A stretch of 64,000 nucleotides of DNA from Pectinophora gossypiella (lineage: Eukaryota; Arthropoda; Insecta; Lepidoptera; Gelechiidae). Every line of letters begins with the position of its first letter. Position 1 is the stretch's first letter. The notes under the pieces are model-generated. The model saw only the letters and a list, made by a program, of their open reading frames with translations. It ran no database searches and was not told the origin of the DNA. The translations under genes and the position numbers were made by a program. Of this stretch, positions 24,246 through 34,200 are shown in pieces. Where the stretch lies: NCBI RefSeq assembly GCF_024362695.1, contig NC_065422.1, positions 6,695,534 to 6,759,533 of the forward strand, given 5' to 3'.

Positions 24246-25045
24246 TTTAGCTGTAAGATAAATCGACCAAATATTTGACGTATTAGTGAGATGACAAATG
24301 CCTTATTTAGGAGCAATAATTAGGTTTAAGTAGATCGTCTGATTAAGAAGAGTGTTTTAAAGATTACCCAGATTTTATATGCATTAATCACTTTCTCCAT
24401 AAAAAGTTTTTAAAACTCTATGCCCCTAATACAAAACAACATAAGATATATAATAATTCCATTTGTTTGTTCTTATTTTGAGCGTTTTAAGTTTTATTTT
24501 TCCAATCTTATAATTCGTTATCCAAATTATCTACGTAGATTTAACAATTGTGTAGATTTTTCATTTGTACGGGTTATACTATAAGCGTATAAGACATTGT
24601 TGTCCTGTGTTATGTTACTATTTAAAAATAATAATAACTTAAGTAGTAAATTATGCTTTTTGAAATATTTTTATATAAACTTCACATCTTGGTATCTATT
24701 TTTGTGAGCATGTTTTGATGACAAGAAACAAGCCAGTTTTGAAATCATTTATTATTACTTACATATTATTATCTAAGTATTGCATTTCAATAGGATATAA
24801 ATAGGTACTTACTTGTCTCGTAATAGGTACCTCATACGCTTACAAAATAATGAACCTGCTACAAATACATAATAAGATTGAAAACAGTCTTTCCTACTGG
24901 GGTGGATAGACACCACACAAGTCGTAAGCAGATAACTACGATAATTAGCCATAGAATGTAGAATAATACCACGTATCGAACGGTAACACTTCGCCCCGCA
25001 CCGACTCGTATCGGGCGTTGAGCCAGATTTACCTCACCCCCTCTA
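24246..25045. other. 3' flank of trp
   Basis: AT-rich sequence follows the trp stop and probably includes its 3' UTR. I see no canonical AATAAA that clearly marks the end. From about 24890 to 25045 lies a repeat with relatives at about 26020-26110 and 61130-61230. Confidence 0.4.
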
Positions 25046-25092
25046 GTAGGGCTATCATGCGCAACGTGATAAAATTTTGTCACGGTCAATTT

Positions 25093-25548
25093 AGAAAGAA
25101 AGAAAGAAAGAAACGTTTATTATAAAGGAACACCACAGTAACAAATACAAAACAAATATATAATATAAAACACAGAGTTACACACAACTTACAATCAAAC
25201 AAAACACATAATAAAAACAACATACACGAGAAATACAAATAATTGAGTGTATGGTCAACGATGGTGGTGGTGTCCTTTATAAAAGGGCCTCACTCAGCAC
25301 AAGCCGCGGCGCTAGCCACGACGCTGGTATTCTGTGGACCCTGCTAAGTGAGGCACGGAAGCCGTGTCTCCCACAAATACGGTTAAGGTAATTTACGGTT
25401 TTACGGTTTAAGAAATGTATTTCTCCAAAAGAATACAATTCACGCGTAAATGCTATTAGTAGTAAATAATCATTAAGTTTACAATAACTCAGAAAATCAC
25501 TATGAGACAAACAAAATGTGCTAAAATAAACACAACATTCTAGTATTT
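25093..25548 (-). mobile_element. LINE-type 3' end with TTTC tail inserted in a MITE
   Basis: On the - strand the piece ends in AATAAACG and a (TTTC)n tail. It carries GCACAAGCCGCGGCGCTAGC, related to the piece at about 44960-45110, which also ends in a T/C-rich tail. It codes for nothing intact. Confidence 0.55.
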
Positions 25549-25591
25549 TATCGACTGTCGTTTTGTCGATTAGTGCTAATATGTAAATCCA

Positions 25592-25681
25592 TTTTTTTTT
25601 TGACGTGACTTATTGTAGATTTGCCGCAGATGGCATTAACTACTTGGCCGGACAAATGGGGAGCGCTGAAGGCTCTCACCC
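25592..25681 (-). mobile_element. 90-bp LINE tail with 12-bp target duplication
   Basis: A T run followed by TGACGTGACTTATTGTAGAT up to GGCTCTCACC is bounded by TATGTAAATCCA at 25580-25591 and 25682-25693. It is one of the shortest LINE insertions here with proof of its mechanism. Confidence 0.92.
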
Positions 25682-25830
25682 TATGTAAATCCAATAAGTC
25701 ATGTCGTTCTATCAAAATACGAACAAAACACGTGACACGCATATTAGGCAGAAAAAAAAAACTTATCGATTCCGACAAAATTAAGTATTTCATAATTTTA
25801 TCACTTTGCGCATGTGAGCCTTGCAGGTCT

Positions 25831-27045
25831 AGATGTCCGCAAGCCGCTAAGGAGTAGGTAGGTACGAGTACTAATATGTATACACGTCGATACCATGTCA
25901 CATTAACTTTTTTGACAAATTAAACCGTAAGTCTCATTAAATGTCAAATATGATAGTGCAACAGAGTTCTAAAGTGGGTACATGACTGTACGCTCGCGGA
26001 CTGTCTGTCTCACGAGGTACGTGTTTGCACACGGCACAGATCATATAACACTAACACACGGTAATAATGTGATTTTTGTACGAAGTGTCCGGGGTGTGAA
26101 TTTGCCACTAATTCCTTATTCTATGACCAAAGACAACGCTATGTATTGTAGTATGTACTTACTTAGATGAAACTGTTGTATAATTCCGTGCCAGTAGCTC
26201 TTTGTTGTCGTTAACTATTATCCAGTCAAATTAATATTAGCACATGTTACAAGTAACTTAAACCGAACTGTCGAACAGGAAAATCCAATTTTGTTAACAT
26301 AATTATAAGTTTAACGTAAGATAATACGAACTATTGAAATAAAACGTTTGTTCACGTCCTTTATTTAATTAATCCTTTAGTTACTTAATTCAATGCTTAG
26401 CCAAGTTGCAAACACCAGTCTGACGCAAGTGGGATGGCGCCCAGAGTAGTCTGTTACAAAGCCATACTAGGACTTCTGTCCTCCGCCTCTGAATAGTACT
26501 GACAGTTACTGCTGCCCTCTGTCAGGTTCCAGGTTACAGTCCCTGTGAATTGCCCCTTCCGTCCTGAGTTGCCGTACCGATGGCTCCCATATTCGCCTCT
26601 GCAACCGTTGAGGTTTTCACCCGTATCCCTTTGCAAGGGTTCTACGTTATACCCCGTAGGTCTGGGTCCCTATTCGAACTCAGCCACCATCTCACTCCGG
26701 CCTACTGAAGTAAGAGGCGCCCACCCCCGCGACAAGGACGCGCCGAACAGGAATTGCCCCAGTGGAGGGTAGAGAAGATGGCTCTGTCCCCCCTGGGGCC
26801 GGGTCAATGGTCTTGTATGGAACCAAGACCAAAGCCAAAAAAAGCTTTTTGTTAGACCAACGAAAAAGAAAAGGTGAAAGGTTTGTGTTCTAATTATAAT
26901 AGGTAAGTAATGAGTATATCTACCATGTCTATGTAACCCACAAATAACGGCAAAACTTAAAAAGGTTACACCTACGTCCTAGCACCAATTAGACCTCATT
27001 ATGTATCTCCCGCCAACATACCTATTCAGTTCAGTACCTAGTAAA
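25831..27045. other. intergenic: MITE remnant and a GC-rich repeat
   Basis: A degenerate MITE-A piece lies at about 25865-25985. From about 26430 to 26830 the base composition turns GC-rich (CTCCGCCTCTG, CCCCTTCCGTCCTGAG, CCACCCCCGCGACAAGG), which looks like part of a retroelement. I cannot place it in a family, and no long frame is open. The rest is AT-rich. Confidence 0.4.
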
Positions 27046-27590
27046 TTAAATACTAATATTATAAATGGGAAAGTGTGTGTGTGTCTGTTTCTCTGTCCGT
27101 CTTTCACAAAGCTAAATTTTTGGCAAAGCGGAACAGCCTCCGTGGTACACTGGTTGTCCCGGGTTCGAATCCCGGTGGGGACAAATCACAAAAATCACTT
27201 TGTGATGAGTAGTTTGTTTAGGACATTACAGGCTGGTCACCTGATTGTCCAAAAGTAAAAGGGATGGAGAGTGTCATGGCTACTTTTGTCTCTTTCTCCT
27301 CCCCCCCCTAACCAAAAATGGGGGGTGGAAGTTTGTATGGAGCAACCCGCAATTTTCAATGCAGAAAGCTAAAAATTGATATGCGGACTATTTGTAACTC
27401 ACAAAAATATCGTTCATCATTATTTTTTGGAAATCTGCTCCCAACTCCTTCTAAGAGGGGGTGAAATTTTATATAAGTATAGGATTTTTTGCAGTCAAGC
27501 TAAAAATTACCTACTTATATTAGTAAAAGAGGATCCGTGTTACCCCGAATTTAAAGCAAAGCCACGGGCAAAAGCTAGTTAATAATAAAG
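27045..27590. mobile_element. interspersed repeat with an S1 SINE inserted
   Basis: The ends ACTAATATTATAAATGGG and GCAAAGCCACGGGCAAAAGC are typical of a widespread lepidopteran repeat. An S1 SINE 5' part interrupts it at about 27133-27262. No coding capacity remains. Confidence 0.5.
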
Positions 27591-27811
27591 ATAGGTTAAC
27601 GCTACCTACCTAAGTACATATATAAAATATGCCTAAGGCAAGTCCGAGCGATCCACGATGTAACCTAACTCCTATTTTCTGTTATTACTTGATCACCCTT
27701 TATTATAATTTCAAAATATTTTTCTTTTGCCTTGCTCGAGGCCGTATATGAAATAGGTTAATTACCGAGTTCTCATTAATGTATTAATGTAATATTTTTG
27801 AACAAAGCACA

Positions 27812-28079
27812 CGAGGACCCCGATACCGACCCCGGCGTGGTCGACGATTTCCCTCAATCAGCGCTTATCGCTATCGATCCACTAGGGTCGATTAATTCAA
27901 TATTTTTCCTCTCAGACGACGCCCTGAGCCGAGGTTCGCGCCCAACTGGGCACCCTCAGGCCTGTTGTCTTAAACGTTATACCGGGTGAGAGCTTTCAGA
28001 GCTCCCTATTTGTCCGGCCAAGTAATTAATGCCATCTGTGGCAAATCGTCACGACACGACAAGTCACGTCAAAAAAAAA
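27812..28079 (+). mobile_element. LINE tail copy with 12-bp target duplication
   Basis: The 3' end of the LINE family ends in an A run and is bounded by GAACAAAGCACA at 27800-27811 and 28080-28091. The next insertion begins right beside it. Confidence 0.92.
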
Positions 28080-28103
28080 GAACAAAGCACAAAGTTAATC
28101 GAC

Positions 28104-28162
28104 TATTTTTTGACGTGACTTATTGTAGATTTGCCGCAGATGGCATTAACTACTTGGCCAGA
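28104..28162 (-). mobile_element. 59-bp LINE tail with 13-bp target duplication
   Basis: A short T run, TGACGTGACTTATTGTAGAT and GGCATTAACTACTTGGCC form a minimal LINE tail bounded by AAAGTTAATCGAC at 28091-28103 and 28163-28175. It lies in the opposite direction to the copy just before it. Confidence 0.9.
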
Positions 28163-28440
28163 AAAGTTAATCGACGTTAACTCATATAGGTAAAGTAACT
28201 TGTAGGGTAGCAAGTTCTAGACTTTTCTGTTCAAACGAATGAATGAATGTACATAGTTAGTCTGTGGTCTATTGAACAGATATTTCTTGCGTAATCGTAG
28301 ACTTGGTTATAAATAAGTCTGCTCCAAGAATAATCCAGGACAGAAGAAAAACTTCGACCATACATTTTATCGTCCCAAATCTGAAGGCCAGTGAGGGAAA
28401 TTCCAGGCTAATTTCCTCAAAAACAATAGAGATGGTGCTG

Positions 28441-28581
28441 TACGGTCACGAGCATTAATATGTATACACTTTGGTACCGTGTCACATTAACTTTTTTGAC
28501 AAATTGAACTGTAAGTCTCACTAAATGTCAAATATGTTAGTGCGACAGTCCTAAAATGGGTACATTATATTGCTCATGACT
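28441..28581. mobile_element. MITE-A copy
   Basis: An element of about 145 bp opens with TACGGTCACGAGCATTAATA and closes with TACATTATATTGCTCATGAC, which pair as imperfect inverted ends. Sister copies are at 29515-29658, 38597-38741 and 61509-61660. The ends beginning with TA suggest a Tc1/mariner-type derivative. Confidence 0.8.
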
Positions 28582-28700
28582 ACATATACATATTTTTCTT
28601 CGTTTAACCTTCTAATTCCATGGATAACAGACATTATGCATCTTTTATCTTTGTTTTTGAGTATAAATGATGACCCTTTTTATTACACCCACACACTATT

Positions 28701-29320
28701 TTTTTTTTTTTTTGACGTGACTTATTGTAGATTTGCCGCAGATGGCATTAACTACTTGGCCGGACAAATGGGGAGCGCTGAAGGCTCTCACCCGGTACAA
28801 CGTTTAAGACAACAGGCCTGAGGGTGCCCAGTTGGGCGCGAACCTCGGCTCAGGGCGTCGTCTGAGAGGAAAAATATTTGAAAGAATTAATCGACCCTAG
28901 TGGGTCGATAGCGATAAGCGCTGAATGAGGGAAATCGTCGACCACGCCGGCGGGGTCGGTATCGGGGTCCTGAAGTGTTTGGTGTCGCGAGCTGATTGGC
29001 TGCCTCTATGGCTAGGGTAATCGGGTCGTCGGGATCGTATATTACGTCCTTCGGACGCCGATACTTTTCATTACCGTCCCTAAGCGGGATGTATTCGGAA
29101 GCCGCAACTACCAGGGGATTTGGGTGGTGCGGAGCAGAATCGAAAAAACGTTTGGAAGCTAATTTGAGCCATTGGGCAATGGTTGGCAGACCTAGGTCAA
29201 TGTGCAGATTTTCATTGCGAAGGAACCACGGAGCTCCCGTGGCTTTCCGCATGAAACGATTTTGTATTACCTGTAGACGGTGAATTTGAGAGGGGCTCGC
29301 GTGAGCGAAAACTACCCCTG
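28701..29320 (-). mobile_element. LINE copy, 5' truncated, about 620 bp
   Basis: This second-longest copy of the LINE family keeps the C-terminal end of the RT protein (SQIHRLQVIQNRFMRKATG to the last codons) with very few changes from the copy at 21147. A T run marks the tail. The 7-bp CACTATT occurs on both sides (28694-28700 and 29321-29327). Confidence 0.88.
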
Positions 29321-29514
29321 CACTATTACATCTTCCACCCATTATTATTATGATCAAAATATAAAGAAGCAATATAGGTAGCAAGGTATTCATACATAAT
29401 GTGATCCAAGTATCAAGTACCTAATATTTCTATATATACTTCTGCCATTACATTATTTTGGAATAATTATGTACCCGAGTAATGAGAAAGTAGGTGATTA
29501 TCACGTTAAAGCTG

Positions 29515-29658
29515 TACGGTCACGAGCATTAATATGTATACACTTTGGTACCGTGTCACATTAACTTTTTTGACAAAATGAACTGTAAGTCTCACTAAAT
29601 GTCAAATATGTTAGTGCGACAGAGTCCTAAAGTGGGTACATTATATTGCTCATGACTG
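29515..29658. mobile_element. MITE-A copy
   Basis: It is nearly identical to the copy at 28441-28581, about 1 kb away in the same direction. It includes TTGGTACCGTGTCACATTAA and AAATGTCAAATATGTTAGTG. Confidence 0.8.
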
Positions 29659-29704
29659 GACAACGCCATCTATATTGTTTTTGGTGAACGTAGCCTGCAA
29701 AGTC

Positions 29705-30040
29705 CCTTCTTCTTCTCTTCTATCGTGTGGGTTGTGAGGTGGAATACCAACCTCATCAACCCTGGTGTCAGGGTTATGATTGAGCCGCCAAAGGCCCCTG
29801 ACATGACTCATGTAACGATTACTCACTTACATCAGTAATTAGTAACCGGGACCAACGGCTTAACGTGCCTTCCAAAACACGGATCATCTTACTTTCGGGC
29901 AATCAGGTGATCAGCCTGTAATGTCCTAACCAAACTAGGGATCACAAAATGATTTTTGTGCTATGTCCCCACCGGAATTCGAACCCGGGGCCTCCGGATC
30001 GTGAGTCCAACGCTCAACCACTGGACCACAGAGGCCGAAG
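29705..30040 (-). mobile_element. S1 SINE, full-length copy
   Basis: Read on the - strand the copy has the tRNA-like head (TGGTCCAGTGGTTGAGCG) and the family body, ending at TTCTATCGTGTGGGTTGTGA on the + strand. It lies between the two channel genes. Confidence 0.85.
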
Positions 30041-31295
30041 AAGAAGAAGGTGAAATGAAATATTTTATTTGTTTATTTATAAAGGTTTATTTTTCGAGTA
30101 TTACAATTTAGTACAAAATTATCCAAATCTGACTTCTAAACGCCCAAACTGCCATCTAAAATAGAAATTATCTAAAATATAAGATTTGTTCATGATTTCA
30201 AAAATATTTAGATATCGTGCATGAATACAGTATTTAGGTAACTAAATAGGTACATAAGCAACTTATTATTAATTAAAGTTAACATTGACAATAGGTAAGT
30301 TCTATTTGAGGGTAGGTATTGACATAAATAATATTATTTCGTTATCAATATTTTTTTTTAAATAAGCAGGTAAATAACAAGGTGCTTAAATTTAATAATA
30401 ATTTGGGTACCTAGTTAGGTACTTAGTAATTTTTTACACCGATAAGAGCGTGTCTCTTAAATTAGTGATGACGCTGAGTACGTATACATTTGCAAACTGA
30501 TTCGGTATCAAACAGTTTTGATACATTGCGTCTAAAGCGGTCTATCAGACATTCATACTATTCATGAATTTGACGCTCTGAAACTACCACTCCATTGCGA
30601 CTTACACGTTTTTAAATACGACATAACTGGAAGAAAAAAAACAAAAATGTCTATATTATCAGAAACAAAAAAGAAAGAAGGCTAGGGATGTATTATATCG
30701 TATTGCTGCCTGATACCGTCATCACGTTGACTTAAAAAAAAAACGCTTAAGGTCGAGTCCACATTTGACATAACGCATGCGCGCTAACCTATTCAAGGCT
30801 ACCAAAATAAAAATTACTAAGATTAAAAGTAAAATATCTCAAGAGTGAACAACAGCAAAATCTGGAAATTATTTAAAAAGTAAACAAACAGCCTATTACG
30901 TCCCACAGCTGGGCACATGCCTTCTTTCAATCAACCGGAGGAGATATGAAGCATATTCTACCACGCTGCTCCAAATCGGATTTGTCAGGAGATCTTAACT
31001 AACGAAACTTAAAAATGTTTTAAAAAAGGGAATTACCCTTTCGATGAAATCATTTGGGTATAGATAACTGGCAGTGGTGTTGATTCAATTGTTTTTGTTT
31101 TTTTTTAATAATTGTGTGTAATTACAATATTTATCAAGTTTCCCGTTAGCTATCAATAGGAAAGGCTGGTATTATGCTAACATCTGACGTCCTTTGATAT
31201 TTCCAATCCCGCGGGATTTCGAATTTACGGTCACGAGCCGGCATTGCCTTCCCTGGTTGTCAGTGTCACCTAGTCTAGATTAGAACCTAGGTATT
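30041..31295. other. 3' flank of the second TRP gene
   Basis: AT-rich DNA contains a broken S2 SINE body at about 30890-30975. No gene or further element is clear. Part of it is expected to be the 3' UTR of the gene on the - strand. Confidence 0.4.
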
Positions 31296-34200
31296 CTACA
31301 GCCAGCCAGTTTTAGGCTGTCGTCTGATGGTCTTGATGTCATCGAGTTTCTTGGCAGGGCGGAGGGGCTCCGGCGATGGTGGTGGTATGAGTTGCTCCGT
31401 GCTTGATGTGGATGTTAGACGCTGCGGTGGCGTGGGCGGGCACGGAGTACGCTGAGACAAAACATTGTTAAAATGATGCTTGTTTCTATGAATACTATCC
31501 TTGTCATATCGACGCCTTAGTGGAAACTATTTCCCCCTTTTACCCCACCAACATGTCTCCCTGGTTGGTCCACGGGTATTTTTTTACCCGTTGTCCTACC
31601 GTTCTAAACATTGATCGCCAGTGGGTCTACGGGTAATTTATTTTACCCCTGGACCCACCAACAGTCCCCCTGAAAATATTAGGCCTTTACTTACGAAATT
31701 GCTGTTTTGTATGTATAGTTTTTTCGTGTATTTTTTCATTTGTATTAATCGAAGTAAACCCATGCATCTTTGCCAATGCAGTGGCAGTTTATCGCTCGTC
31801 TCCGCTGCTTCTGCACGACAACGCGCGACCTCATACTGCACAGCAGACGTTCTCCAAGTTGTAAGTGGAACCGTGGTCTGCCTACCCCAGCGAGAAATAG
31901 GCGTGATATTATGTATGTATGTAAATCCATATACTTACTGGTGAAGCAGCCGTACCCGGGACAGGCGACACTGCTCTTTGCGTAGGAGAGGTGGCCCGAG
32001 AGGCCGACTTGGCCGGCGACTTGGGTGGTGACGGGGGCTTAGCAGGGGGGGATGCCGGCTTGGGGGGCACGGGAGAGGGGGGCTTGTCTGGTGCGGCCTT
32101 CGGAGACGGGGGGGACGCCGCGTGCACTGGGGGAGTGCTCGGTGTCACCTCCATCGTTGGTGCTGGTGGGGCCTGTCGATTCAGAGGTTAAGAAAGAAAT
32201 AAAAATAAATTTATTATTTAGGACGCTACAATAACAATGGTGCTAATTCCTGCCAAAACACCATCTAATTTTATTTTAAGTAATACCTGTCATTTTTTAA
32301 TCCGCCGAAAAGGAAAGAGACGGGTAATCGACAGGTAATGTCAGAGTCAACAATCCTGAATTTTGTGGTTAATGTGGATATGACCACGGGATTTTTGAGA
32401 TTTAGTGATTACGTTACGTTATACTTAAAAATATATATATTTATTTCAGACAATATCCATATTACAATGTTAAAATTTATTTAAGACAACGTCCATATTA
32501 CACTATTAAAATTTAAATCAACAACAATCTAATCAAAATCAATAATATGTCAAACTAGTAAGAACCAAATAATAATAAATTTAATATTTAATACATATAA
32601 TACATGTGATATTATTGTATTTTTCTTGTGTTGTACAGACAAACAGTTAAGACAAAAATACGTACATAAATAAATAATAATGAATAAAAAGAAACAAAAC
32701 AAAAAGTAACATACTTACAAATTACTAAAATAATTCACAGAATAAAAATAAAATTTTATTCAAAATTCGAATATTGTAAGATGCAGGATTTGGGAGGCAT
32801 ATCCATGTTAAGAGAAATGTCGCATAATGACACTGCCTATCCCGATCACTGGTTATGGGTAAGTCTGGTCTGGCACCAGTTAGACAAGCTCACCTTAGGT
32901 TTGACAGCCGGAGGCGGCGGGGGTATAGCGCCTTCCGCCGGCTTTATCTCCGGGGCTACCGGTCTGGCCACTGCTATGTCTTCAGGAGGCTTCCCCTCTT
33001 CAGCTGATGACTCCGGACCCTAACAGACACATCATATCAACATGCTCTTAGATAGGACGAGGACTCGGTGGTGTAATTGGTCACGACTTGACAAGAGCTG
33101 CGGAAGTTCTGCCTCAGTCAGCATTTTTCAATTTAAATTTTCTCTTTGTGAGTTTCCCTAGAGAAGTGCTATAAAAACAAAAAAACCTTCTCTTCTATCG
33201 TATTGGTGGTGATGTTTAATGTCGTAAGACCGAATGTTCTTTTCAAATCCAAACCTCATTGTTTTAACAATTGCGTCTGGAAATCCCGGCCTTACGAGGA
33301 TATGACTGACCACGTCAACCAGGTATCAGGGTTACTACAACCGCCAAAGGCCCCTGACATGCCTCATGTAACGAGTGGCCGGGTTAGACTGCTTAAAATG
33401 CCCGGATCGAAGCACGGATAATCTTACTTTCGGACAATCAAGTGATCAGCCTGCAATGTCCTAACTTATTGTGGTAAAGTAGTCTCTACTGGGATTCGAA
33501 GCCGAAAGAAGCCAATAACGTAGGTCAAATGAAATATTATAAAATATACCTGGGCCTCTCCAGGGGGCGCCGGTGGTTTCCTCTTGATCACCTTTGGTGG
33601 AGTATCTCCCGGCTCCCTCTTTGTTATTAGAGGACTCGGCTCTGGACACAAATAATTCTTCCATTAAATCAAAAAAATGTTTCAAAAGTTCAAATTACCA
33701 AGAAAATAGGTAGAGTTTAAATGTTTTTTTTTATTATTTGAAAGAAATAAAGAAAAGAAAGAAAACAAAATATTCGGCATAACATTAATTAACATTACTT
33801 ACTTAGAGATAATTAAATTACTTAATAATTATTATACTTAATGCCGAAACGGCTTCAGCTCAGAAAATGTCACGGCCTAGCAGTAGCTAGACTGTGACGC
33901 TGATTTTCAGCTGCAGCCGGTTGACCGGGCGTCATAGTTCTCTAGTCTTTCAAGTAGAGGCTAATAAGTGTGTTGGTTGCCCGTTTATAATCTTGAAAGT
34001 TATACAGGGTGTTAGTGACATCGTAACGAAAACTTTGAGGGATGATTGAGACCATGATTCTGAGATGATATCAAGTGGAATTTTCCGTCGCAAAAGTATG
34101 GAACAGAAAATAACTTAAAAAAAAACGAAAATTTTCATGAATTTTCCGACTGAAAATTCCACTTGATATCAACTCAGAATCATGGTCTGAATTATCCCCC

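Larger units (their letters stand above)
25046..25830. mobile_element. MITE (family G) broken by two later insertions
   Basis: The left end GGGCTATCATGCGCAACGTG and the right end TTGCGCATGTGAGCC pair as inverted repeats and match the intact copy at about 14466-14690. The element is split first at about 25093-25548 by an unrelated insert that starts with (GAAA)n, and again at 25592-25681 by a LINE tail with its own target duplication. Confidence 0.75.

Noticed and set aside
25982..26170. 62-codon frame near 26000
   Set aside because: It lies in an interspersed repeat with relatives at 38440 and 61130 that do not keep the frame.
31991..32234. Gly-rich + strand frames near 32000-32190
   Set aside because: They are shadows of the proline-rich exon 31939-32172 on the - strand.
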